Shown in pieces: positions 7,117-17,450 of a stretch of 64,000 nt of DNA; the stretch's first letter is position 1; every line of letters begins with the position of its first letter. Origin of the DNA: WTGJ01 sp965237765. Lineage in GTDB: Bacteria > Chloroflexota > Anaerolineae > Aggregatilineales > Phototrophicaceae. The DNA lies in the NCBI GenBank assembly GCA_965237765.1, contig OZ250157.1:1426001-1490000 (forward strand), written 5' to 3'. The position numbers and the translations under genes are program-made. Below the pieces are notes generated by a model. That model did no database searches. It was not told the origin of the DNA and worked only from the letters and a program-made list of their open reading frames with translations.

Positions 7117-7703
7117 ATGCCCGCAGCCCAATTGCCCGGAGGCCGCGCCGACCCCGCCGCCGCCCTGCGCGCTGCTTTCCCCGAATCGCCGCTCGGCGAA
7201 TATGAATTCGGCGGCGAAACCACCCTCATCCTCGCGGCCGAGCGCCTGCCCGAAGCGGCTGCCCTGCTCAAGCGTGGCGCTGACCTCACCTACAACTACC
7301 TCTCCGATATCAGCGCGGTGGATTACGCGCCCGTCGCTGGCGAGCCGGGCTTTGCCGCCCTGGCCGACGCCGCCGAGGAACGTCCCGCGCGCTTCGCCGT
7401 CTGCTATCATCTGCTCTCCATGCCCTACGCCCGCCGCCTGCGCCTCAAGGTTTACGTCGAAGAAGGCGAGAGCATCCCTACGCTCACGCCGCTCTGGCCC
7501 GCCGCCAACTGGCTCGAGCGCGAGATCATGGACATGATGGGCATCGATTTCGAGGGCCACCCGGATAAACGGCGCTTGCTGATGCCGGAAGATTGGCAGG
7601 GCCATCCGCACCGCCGCGATTATCCGCTCGGATATGAGACCGTGCAATTCTCCTTCAACGCCGAAGATGTGCAGCGCCACAAACCCTTCGCCAGGAGCAA
7701 CTC

Positions 7704-7707
<4 letters not shown>
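7117..7707 (+). CDS. nuoC: NADH-quinone oxidoreductase subunit C
   Basis: 196 residues from the ATG at 7117, chosen because GGAGG (7107-7111) lies 5 bases upstream; ATG 7114 and GTG 7111 are alternatives. This is the 30-kDa-type peripheral subunit that supports NuoD. The family signature is near the C-terminus: LEREIMDMMGIDFEGHPD, RRLLMPEDWQGHP and RRDYPLGYE. The stop overlaps nuoD (ATGA). It is a separate gene from nuoD, not the fused nuoCD form. A TAGAAT hexamer at 7084-7089 may belong to a promoter restarting the operon after the cassette, but no convincing -35 is seen. Confidence 0.96.
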
Positions 7708-8993
<1,286 letters not shown>

Positions 8994-9014
8994 GGTGTGG
9001 TGGATGCGGAGCGC

Positions 9015-9559
9015 ATGGCAGAGCGCATGACAGATACCCTTACCCCTCTGTCTGAACGTTACGCCGATCGCATCGCGGCTGCCTTCGCCAAATACCCTGA
9101 TAAGCGCTCCGCGGTGATGCCGCTGCTTTTCTTCGCGCAGGAAGCCTATGGTTACCTCACGCCCGAATCGTTGCGGGAAGTGGCCGCGCTCTGCGATATG
9201 GACCCGACGCAGGTGCAATCCATCGCCGGTTTCTATACGATGTTCCGCGAGCGGCCGAAGGGGCAATACTGGCTGCAGGTCTGCACCGATTTGCCCTGTG
9301 CGCTGAATGGGGCGGACACCTTCTACCGCGAATTGCAGGAGTACCTGGGCATCCACGAAGAAGGCGGCACGAGTGCAGATAGCCTCTTCACGCTCGAGCA
9401 CGTGATGTGCCTGGCCGCCTGCGATAAGGCGCCGATGCTGCAATGCAACTTCCGCTATATGGAAGCGCTCGATATGGCGAAGATGAAGGTCTTCATCGAG
9501 GAGAAGCGGGCGGAGCTGGAACGCGCGGCGGCGAATGGCGCGGCGGCGGGGGGAAGCGC

Positions 9560-9563
<4 letters not shown>
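9015..9563 (+). CDS. nuoE: NADH-quinone oxidoreductase subunit E (24 kDa, 2Fe-2S)
   Basis: 182 residues from ATG 9015; the frame also opens at GTG 8997 and has another ATG at 9027, so the start is uncertain. Thioredoxin-like subunit carrying the off-pathway [2Fe-2S] cluster N1a. The ligands are seen as CTDLPCAL and CLAACDKAPM, and the N-terminal helical bundle reads YPDKRSAVMPLLFFAQEAYGY. The C-terminal tail is Ala-rich (ELERAAANGAAAGG). The stop overlaps nuoF by ATGA at 9560. It forms the NADH-input module with NuoF and NuoG. Confidence 0.96.
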
Positions 9564-10861
<1,298 letters not shown>

Positions 10862-10872
10862 CGAGGCGCGGC

Positions 10873-13419
10873 ATGGCGGAGAGTAACGGAAACACCGTTA
10901 ACAACATGGTTGCCATCACCATAGACGACGTCCCCTACGAAGTGCCGGCGGGCATGAATCTGGTCGACGCGGCCAAGTGGGCGGCGGGCAACGACATCCC
11001 CGTTTTCTGCCACCACCCGAAGATGGCGGCCGTCGGCATGTGCCGCGTCTGCCTCGTTGAGCTGGGCAGTATCCAGCGTGACCGTGAGACGGGCGAAATC
11101 CTGCGCGATGAGGAGGGCACGCCGCAGGTGCGCTGGTTCCCCACGCTGCAAACGGCCTGCACGCAGACGGCGAGCGAGGGCCTCGTCGTGCGGACGGCGA
11201 CGAAGGCGGTCGAAGAGGCGCGCGCGAGCGTGCTCGAATTCCTGCTCAGTAGCCACCCGCTCGATTGCCCGATTTGCGATAAAGGGGGGGAGTGTCCCCT
11301 GCAGAACCTCACCATGCGCCATGGCCCCGGCGTCAGCCGCATGCAATTCGCCGACAAGATGCTGCTGAACAAGCACGTCCCGCTCGGCGAGCTGATCTTC
11401 CTGGATGAAGAGCGCTGCATCCAATGCGCGCGCTGCGTGCGTTTTCAGGACGAGATCGTCGGCGATGATGTGTTGGCCTTCCACGAGCGCGGCCGTTCGC
11501 TGCGCATCATCACCAATAGCGTGCCCGGCTTCGACAGCTATTTCTCCGGCAATACGACGGATATTTGCCCCGTCGGTGCGCTGACGACGACCGATTTCCG
11601 CTTCAGCGCGCGCCCCTGGGAGCTGCGTGAGGTGCCCAGCATTTGCCCCTACGATGCGGCCGGCAGCAACATCAGCCTGAGCGTGCGGCTGGACCGCGAC
11701 TTTGGCGGGCGGACGCTCATCAAACGGGTGATGCCGCGCCAGAATGAAGCCGTCAACGAAATCTGGATCAGCGACAAGACGCGTTTCGGGCACCATTTCA
11801 CCCGCAGCGAGACGCGCTGCCAGCAGCCGCAGCTCCGCGACGACGTGGCGGATTGGCCCACAGCGATTCAACGCGCCGCCGATCAAATCCGCGCGGCCGG
11901 TGGCGATATCGCTGCCCTGGCCGGCAGCGCCCTGAGCAACGAGGATCTCTGGGAATTGCGCGGCTTGTTGCGCGCGGCGGGCGTGGGGGAAGAAGAATTG
12001 GCGGGCCGTCTGGCCGCCTGGCCGCCCACGCATGGCGGCGGCGAATTGCTGGCGCAGGTCGGGTTGGGGCAGGGCAGCAACCTCGGCCAGCTCGGCGCGG
12101 GCGACGCGGTGCTGGTCATCGCCTGCGACCTGGAGGAAGAAGTGCCCATCTGGCGCTTGCGGCTGAAGCAGACGGCCGAGCGCGGCGCGCTGCTCGTCGT
12201 CGCCAACGCGCGCGGCAGCCGCTTGGATGATTTCGCGGGCGAGACACTGCGCTATGAAGTCGGCGACGCAGCGCGAGCGTTCTTGGACCTGGTGAAAACG
12301 CCGCTGGGCGAGCGCCTGGCAAAAGCGGGGAATCTGGTCATCGTCGCTGGCGCGGAGGGGTTGAATCTGCGCGGAAGCCGCGATTTGGCGCAGGCGGCGG
12401 CCAATTTCCTGTTGCGCACGAAACACGTCGGCCGCCCGAATAACGGCCTGCTCAGCCCGCTGCCAGGACCCAATGGCCTCGGCCTGCGCTTGCTCGGTTA
12501 CACGCCTGAGAATGCGGAGCGTCTGGCCGAACAGCCGCCGAAGGTGTTGATCCTGGCGGATGCTGACCCGCTCGTCGATGATCCGGCCGCGGCCGCCTGG
12601 TTGGAGCGGGTGGAGAGCGTGATCAGCTTCAGCCTCTTCGCCGACGGCGCGGCGCGGGCGGATGAGTGGCAGCCTGAGGTGCTGCTACCCATCGCTAGCT
12701 TCGCCGAGCGCGACGGCAGCTACACCAATGGTGAGCGGCGCGTTCAGCGGTTCTATACCGCGCAGGGGCCGTTGGGGGCAGCGCTGCCCGCCTGGCAGGC
12801 GCTCTCGCGCATCACAGCGGCCTTGACCGGCGGCCCGCCCAAGCACTCGGCCGCAGCGGTCATGGCGGAAATTAGCGGCGCTACCTTTGGTAGCGCAGAG
12901 ATGCCCGCTTTCGCCGGCGCTGACTTCCCCGCGCTCGCGCGCGTGGAGCGGCAATTCCCAGATGTCGGCGGCGAGGATTTGTATTACGGCGGCACGGCCT
13001 ACCGCAACACGGGCGGTCTGGGCGTGCAGCTGGCCAGCGCGGCCGACCGGGGCGAGAAAGTGCGGGCGGGGCGCGTCCGACCGCTGAAGCCACCGCAGGC
13101 AAAACGGGACGAAATGCTCGTCATCCCGACCGTCTCGCTCTACAACCGCGAACGCCGCTTCGCCGAGAGCGAGGTATTGCACGCGCGCGTGCCGGCGCCT
13201 TATTTAGAGATGAACCGCGACGATGCCGAAGCGCTGGCTATTGAGGATGGTGAGCGAGTCTCCTTGCCGTTGCCGGATGGCGGCGCGCTTTCCCTGGCGG
13301 TGCGTGTGAACGGGCGAGCGCCACAGGGGGCGCTGTTGCTGCCGCGCCAGCTCAGCGACGTGCCGATCCCCTTTGTACCTTTCTCGGCCAGCGTGATGTT
13401 GGAAGAGGTAGGCGAATGA
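10873..13419 (+). CDS. nuoG: NADH-quinone oxidoreductase subunit G (75 kDa)
   Basis: 848 residues. The N-terminal ferredoxin domain binds [2Fe-2S] (FCHHPKMAAVGMCRVCLVE...LQTAC), then an HPLDCPICDKGGECPLQ cluster site, then CIQCARCVRFQ...DICPVGAL for the next [4Fe-4S]. The molybdopterin-oxidoreductase-like domain follows. The extra N7 cluster site is absent: the matching segment reads SICPYDAAGSNISL with a single Cys. The C-terminus resembles the molydopterin-dinucleotide domain (LEMNRDDAEALAIEDGERVSL). The stop overlaps nuoH (ATGA). Start ATG 10873 has a weak GAGG upstream; ATG 10906 is an alternative. Confidence 0.97.
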   Translation: MAESNGNTVNNMVAITIDDVPYEVPAGMNLVDAAKWAAGNDIPVFCHHPKMAAVGMCRVCLVELGSIQRDRETGEILRDEEGTPQVRWFPTLQTACTQTASEGLVVRTATKAVEEARASVLEFLLSSHPLDCPICDKGGECPLQNLTMRHGPGVSRMQFADKMLLNKHVPLGELIFLDEERCIQCARCVRFQDEIVGDDVLAFHERGRSLRIITNSVPGFDSYFSGNTTDICPVGALTTTDFRFSARPWELREVPSICPYDAAGSNISLSVRLDRDFGGRTLIKRVMPRQNEAVNEIWISDKTRFGHHFTRSETRCQQPQLRDDVADWPTAIQRAADQIRAAGGDIAALAGSALSNEDLWELRGLLRAAGVGEEELAGRLAAWPPTHGGGELLAQVGLGQGSNLGQLGAGDAVLVIACDLEEEVPIWRLRLKQTAERGALLVVANARGSRLDDFAGETLRYEVGDAARAFLDLVKTPLGERLAKAGNLVIVAGAEGLNLRGSRDLAQAAANFLLRTKHVGRPNNGLLSPLPGPNGLGLRLLGYTPENAERLAEQPPKVLILADADPLVDDPAAAAWLERVESVISFSLFADGAARADEWQPEVLLPIASFAERDGSYTNGERRVQRFYTAQGPLGAALPAWQALSRITAALTGGPPKHSAAAVMAEISGATFGSAEMPAFAGADFPALARVERQFPDVGGEDLYYGGTAYRNTGGLGVQLASAADRGEKVRAGRVRPLKPPQAKRDEMLVIPTVSLYNRERRFAESEVLHARVPAPYLEMNRDDAEALAIEDGERVSLPLPDGGALSLAVRVNGRAPQGALLLPRQLSDVPIPFVPFSASVMLEEVGE

Positions 13420-14954
13420 CGGTTTCCACGCGGGCCTCGCACAACCCCTTCACGCAGCGCATTGTCGGCATCCCGATCTGGGCGCTGGCACTGGCCGCGC
13501 TGATCCCGGCGCTGGTCGTCGCCGTATTGGTGATCGCCAACTTGAGTGCCCTGATCGCCCTTTTCGAAGATCTGGTGCATTATCTCTTCGCGCCGCAGAG
13601 CCGCGCGCCGCGGGTCGTGGTCGCCTGCGCGGAATCGGCTGGTTGCCGCATCCTGCAACCCATCGTCTTCACGGCGCTCTTCCTCTTCAGCATCCTGACA
13701 GGTTTCGCCTATACAACGCTCCTGGAGCGGAAGTTGCTCGCCTGGCTCCAGCAGCGCGTGGGCCCGAACCGCGTCGGGCCGAGCGGTTTCTTGCAACCGG
13801 CGGCCGATGGCCTGAAGCTCATCTTTAAGGAAGACATCCAGCCCATCGGCGTCTACCGCTTCGTGTATCTGCTAGCGCCGATGCTCAAGGTCGTGCCGGC
13901 GCTCATCGTGCTGGCGGTCGTGCCGCTGGGGCCGGCGATCGATATTCCCTGGTTCGATGGTCTCTGGTATGCCGTGCCGATGGGTTTGATTGACGTGAAC
14001 GTGGGCGTGCTCTGGTTGCTGGCCATCACTAGCCTGGGCACTTATGGCGTGATTTTGGCCGGTTGGTCGAGCAACAACAAATACGCCATGCTGGGCGGTT
14101 TGCGGGCCTGCGCGCAGATGATCAGCTACGAGCTGAGCCTGGGCCTGTCCGTCGCCGTACCCGTCATGATTGTCGGCAGCATGAGTATGCTGGATATCGT
14201 CGAGGCGCAGCGCAATATTTTCGATTGGTTCGTCTTTCAGAATCCGCTGGCGGCCGCCGTGCTGATGATCGCCCTATTGGCAGAAGTGAACCGTGCGCCT
14301 TTCGATTTGCCGGAAGCGGAACAAGAGCTGACCGCTGGTTACATGACCGAATACAGCGGCATGAAATTCGCGATGTTCATGATGGCCGAATACCTGGGCA
14401 TGATCGCCGTCAGCATCATCGCCATCTCGCTCTTCTTTGGCGGTTACCACTTTTTCTTCGTGGATGTGGTGCCCATTCTCGCGCCGCTGGTGCTGATAGG
14501 TAAGCTGCTCGTCTTCTTGATCGGTATGATCTGGCTGCGGGCGACGCTGCCGCGCATCCGCTACGACCGGCTGATGCATTTCGGCTGGAAAGTGATGCTG
14601 CCGCTGGCCTTGTTGGCGGTGGCCTGGTCGGCCGTGTCGCTCGTGATTGGCGTGGAAGCGGGTACGGACTTCGCGACGGTCTATGGGTTGGTATCCGGCG
14701 CGGTCTTCGTGTTGGCCCTGGGCGGCGGCTACTGGTTATTGCGGCGGCTTGGCGATTCGACGGGGACGACGACGCTGGCCGAATTGCCGCTGGCGGCTGA
14801 CCGGCGGATTACGGGCGCGCGCAGCCACGGCGGGGCGCTGGGCATGGGGCTGCTGGGCATCATCGCCGGCCTGCCCTTCGGCCTGTTCGATTTCACCATT
14901 AGTGCGCTGGAGCGCATGCGGTCCGCTGGGCGGCCGCGGGAAGCGAGAGAATGA
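13416..14954 (+). CDS. nuoH: NADH-quinone oxidoreductase subunit H, extended
   Basis: 512 residues, against about 320-350 for typical NuoH. Core motifs: LLERKLLAWLQQRVGPNRVG (about 105-123) and EVNRAPFDLPEAEQELTAGY (about 289-308), the conserved acidic channel leading from the quinone cavity to the membrane arm. The extra length is an N-terminal extension of about 70 residues with an additional TM helix, and a C-terminal extension after the last canonical helix with one more TM, a loop and a Gly-rich hydrophobic end. It overlaps both nuoG and nuoI by ATGA, so it is certainly part of the operon. Confidence 0.95.
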   Translation: MTVSTRASHNPFTQRIVGIPIWALALAALIPALVVAVLVIANLSALIALFEDLVHYLFAPQSRAPRVVVACAESAGCRILQPIVFTALFLFSILTGFAYTTLLERKLLAWLQQRVGPNRVGPSGFLQPAADGLKLIFKEDIQPIGVYRFVYLLAPMLKVVPALIVLAVVPLGPAIDIPWFDGLWYAVPMGLIDVNVGVLWLLAITSLGTYGVILAGWSSNNKYAMLGGLRACAQMISYELSLGLSVAVPVMIVGSMSMLDIVEAQRNIFDWFVFQNPLAAAVLMIALLAEVNRAPFDLPEAEQELTAGYMTEYSGMKFAMFMMAEYLGMIAVSIIAISLFFGGYHFFFVDVVPILAPLVLIGKLLVFLIGMIWLRATLPRIRYDRLMHFGWKVMLPLALLAVAWSAVSLVIGVEAGTDFATVYGLVSGAVFVLALGGGYWLLRRLGDSTGTTTLAELPLAADRRITGARSHGGALGMGLLGIIAGLPFGLFDFTISALERMRSAGRPREARE

Positions 14955-15448
14955 TGAATATCCTGAAGGGCCTGCAGACCACGCTCAAGCACCTGAACCG
15001 CGAGAGCGTAACGCTGCAATATCCCGAAGAAGTGCGCCCCTTCCCGGAGCGCTACAAGGGCCGGCACCACCTGCGCCGCTATGAAGATGGGCTGGAGAAA
15101 TGCATCGGCTGCTCGCTTTGTGCCGCCGCTTGCCCGGCGGACGCCATCTGGGTGGAGGCGGAGGAGAATACGGACGAGGCACGCTTCTCCCCGGGTGAGC
15201 GCTACGCCAAGACCTATGAAATCAATATGCTGCGCTGCATCTTCTGTGGCTATTGCGAGGATGCCTGCCCCACGCAGGCCATCGAACTGGGGCAGGAGCA
15301 TCGTTTGAGCTTCACCGACCGGCGCGACGCGATTTTCACCAAAGAGATGCTGATCGACCCGGTGCCGGAAGGCGGTGAGGATACGCCGCAGCAGGTCGAA
15401 CCGGGCAGCCGCGATCGTTCGATTCCCGATATGCCAGATGCGCGTTGA
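14951..15448 (+). CDS. nuoI: NADH-quinone oxidoreductase subunit I (two 4Fe-4S)
   Basis: 165 residues. Peripheral-arm ferredoxin-like subunit with two [4Fe-4S] sites (N6a/N6b) passing electrons to NuoB. The motifs are EKCIGCSLCAAACPADAI (about 49-66) and LRCIFCGYCEDACPTQAI (about 93-110), each CxxCxxCxxxCP. The N-terminal amphipathic part anchors it to the membrane subunits. It starts in the ATGA overlap with nuoH. The C-terminal tail (GGEDTPQQVEPGSRDRS) is hydrophilic and variable. The next nuo gene is displaced by a small AT-rich insert. Confidence 0.97.
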   Translation: MMNILKGLQTTLKHLNRESVTLQYPEEVRPFPERYKGRHHLRRYEDGLEKCIGCSLCAAACPADAIWVEAEENTDEARFSPGERYAKTYEINMLRCIFCGYCEDACPTQAIELGQEHRLSFTDRRDAIFTKEMLIDPVPEGGEDTPQQVEPGSRDRSIPDMPDAR

Positions 15449-15487
15449 GGAGCAATACTTGTTTAACTTGTTTGAGGAGGAATCGGA

Positions 15488-15844
15488 ATGAGTGCTCAAG
15501 ATATTAATTATAGGTTTCGGACGAGCTGGTCCATGGGTGACATTTTTTTAAACATACTTCTGTGGATCGTATTGCTGGTAATAACATTGGGTATCGCTTC
15601 CTTTTTTGCTCCATATGCTTGGGGCGCGAAATTTCTAAATGGAACCCAAGTTCACGACTCTAAGAACAATGTACTGGGTGTTCTGAAGGTGGATTTAAGA
15701 ATCTCCGAGCAGATTGGCCACATCTTCAAATGGATATTGTTGTCTATTGTTACATTAGGGATTGCCATTCCTTTCTACCATTTTGGTGTGATTCGAACGG
15801 TGATCAATCGTACCGAGATCGTTGACCAGTTTGAAACGAGATGA
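15488..15844 (+). CDS. small two-TM membrane protein inserted in the nuo operon
   Basis: 118 residues with a strong Shine-Dalgarno (GAGGAGG 7-8 bases upstream). Two hydrophobic helices (about 20-45 and 80-103) share similar sequence (ILLWIVLLVITLGIASFF and WILLSIVTLGIAIPFYHF), an internal duplication. The pattern 'TLGIA-x-P/F' followed by a polar strand resembles small DUF898/DUF6693-type proteins, but I cannot confirm the family. The DNA is much more AT-rich than nuoI and nuoJ on either side, and TTA, ATA and AAT codons are common, which suggests recent acquisition. It is not a known complex I subunit. Its position, co-directional and tightly spaced, means it is probably co-transcribed with the complex. 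Confidence 0.75.
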   Translation: MSAQDINYRFRTSWSMGDIFLNILLWIVLLVITLGIASFFAPYAWGAKFLNGTQVHDSKNNVLGVLKVDLRISEQIGHIFKWILLSIVTLGIAIPFYHFGVIRTVINRTEIVDQFETR

Positions 15845-15865
15845 ATCGAGCAATATAGAGCGCAT

Positions 15866-17113
15866 ATGACAGATCTGCATTTCTGGCTCTTCTTGTTGGT
15901 AGGTGGCTCCGCAGTGGCCGCGGCGGTCGGCATGTTGCTGCTGCGCAACGCCGTCTATTCCGCCCTCTGCCTCATCTACATCATGGCCGCCCTGGCGCTG
16001 CTCTTCCTGATGCTGGATGCGCCCTTCCTGGCGCTGGTGCAGGTGACCGTGTATGCCGGCGCCGTGATGGTGCTCTTCCTCTTTGTGATGATGCTGCTCG
16101 GCAACCAAGTGATTTCGTCTGGCGAGCGCGAGATTCGCGGCCTGCCCATCATCGCCAGCATCGGCGCGACGATTTTCATCCTGGCGGCGGGCCTGGCGAT
16201 CCAGAGCGGCGACGTGGATTCGGCGTCTTCCGCCGCGCCGCCGCCCGCGCCGCAGTTGCGCGTCGTTCATTTCAATCAGTCCAATGCGGATGAGTCTGGC
16301 GCGAGCCTGCGCGTGGATGGCCTCCGCATCGCTACCGATTTTGGCTATGGCGTCGCGAGCGAATACCAGACCCTAGTGCCGGGCGCGCATGCGGTCGTTC
16401 TGGTCGCGGCGGATGGCGCGCCGTTATATGAAGGGAGCGTCTCGCTGGCGGGGGGCGAAGCCGTTACCCTGCTCATCTACCCCGGCGAGCAAAATGACGC
16501 GGCGGCGATGTCTGCCAGCCGGGTGGTCGAAGACTTCAGCCATGTGGGTTTGCGCGAGAGTCGTGTGGCCATCGTCAACCTCAGCGGCGGCGCGCTCTCC
16601 GTTTACGATACCGGCAGCGACCGCGCGCTGGATATGGCGCGCGACCCGCTGTGGGTTGACGAATTGGCGAATGGAGCCGCGAGCGAGCCGCGCCTGACCG
16701 AGCGCGGGCGCATCGACCTAGCCTTGGTGAATTCCGCCACGGGCGAGACGTTGTTGCGCACGCCGGGGCTGGAATTGGCCGGCGGGGCGAGCGCGCTGCT
16801 CGTCATCGCCAACGACGGTGCGGCCCGCACCGTATGGCGTCAGTATTCCCTTGACACGGCAGATCCCTTCGGCAGCCCAGCCGCGGTGGGGCAGAGCCTC
16901 TTCCGCCGCTTCCTGCTGCCTTTCGAGATGGTGGGCGTTTTGCTGTTGGCGGCGCTCGTGGGGGGGATCATCATCTCGCAAGGGCAGCGGCGCGATGTGC
17001 GGCGGCGCGATGTGCGGCGACGGGTCGCACGGACGCTGGCCGCCGCCATAGACGCGCAGACCAGCGGCGAGAGCGCCGCGCAATTGCCCGCCGCCGAAGG
17101 CGACGAGGCCTAG
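15866..17113 (+). CDS. nuoJ: NADH-quinone oxidoreductase subunit J with DUF4397-like insertion
   Basis: 415 residues, about twice the usual NuoJ. Residues 1-115 give four TM helices with the family block QVTVYAGAVMVLFLFVMMLL. Residues about 341-372 (LFRRFLLPFEMVGVLLLAAL) are the canonical fifth helix. Between TM4 and TM5 lies an insertion (about 117-335) containing two repeats that resemble DUF4397: LRVVHFNQSNADESGASLRVD...YQTLVPGAHAVVLV and SRVAIVNLSGGALSVYDTG...GRIDLALVNSATGETLL. DUF4397 domains are normally secreted, so the insertion should lie outside the membrane. The cytosolic tail is Arg-rich (RRDVRRRDVRRRVA). It is in frame with no lesion, and the operon context is normal, so the fusion appears functional. 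Confidence 0.93.
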   Translation: MTDLHFWLFLLVGGSAVAAAVGMLLLRNAVYSALCLIYIMAALALLFLMLDAPFLALVQVTVYAGAVMVLFLFVMMLLGNQVISSGEREIRGLPIIASIGATIFILAAGLAIQSGDVDSASSAAPPPAPQLRVVHFNQSNADESGASLRVDGLRIATDFGYGVASEYQTLVPGAHAVVLVAADGAPLYEGSVSLAGGEAVTLLIYPGEQNDAAAMSASRVVEDFSHVGLRESRVAIVNLSGGALSVYDTGSDRALDMARDPLWVDELANGAASEPRLTERGRIDLALVNSATGETLLRTPGLELAGGASALLVIANDGAARTVWRQYSLDTADPFGSPAAVGQSLFRRFLLPFEMVGVLLLAALVGGIIISQGQRRDVRRRDVRRRVARTLAAAIDAQTSGESAAQLPAAEGDEA

Positions 17114-17131
17114 GAGAGGGGCGGACGGAAG

Positions 17132-17440
17132 ATGGGAGCGATCCAGGTAGAACACTACTTGATGCTGAGCGCGGTGCTCTTCACGCTCGGGGTACTGGGT
17201 GTGCTGTTGCGGCGCAACGCCATCCTCATCTTCATGTCGGTTGAGCTGATGTTGAACGCGGCCAATTTGGCGCTGGTGGCTTTTGCGCGGCATTGGGGGC
17301 AAAGCGACGGGCATGTCTTCGTCTTCTTCGTGGTCACGGTAGCGGCGGCGGAAGTGGCCGTCGGATTGGCGTTGCTGGTCACGATCTTCCGCACGCGCCA
17401 GAGCATCAACATCGATGAATTGCGTCTGTTGGAAGGCTGA
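17132..17440 (+). CDS. nuoK: NADH-quinone oxidoreductase subunit K
   Basis: 102 residues, normal length, three TM helices. The family core is present: RRNAILIFMSVELMLNAANL with the Glu of TM2 used in proton transfer, and VFFVVTVAAAEVAVGLAL with the second conserved Glu in TM3. GGAAG lies upstream of the ATG at 17132. It follows nuoJ by 18 bases and precedes nuoL by 10, so it is part of the J-N block. Confidence 0.97.
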   Translation: MGAIQVEHYLMLSAVLFTLGVLGVLLRRNAILIFMSVELMLNAANLALVAFARHWGQSDGHVFVFFVVTVAAAEVAVGLALLVTIFRTRQSINIDELRLLEG

Positions 17441-17450
17441 AGGCTGAATC

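Noticed and set aside
15488..15844. A divergent complex I subunit
   Set aside because: All 14 standard subunits are present elsewhere and this protein has none of their motifs.
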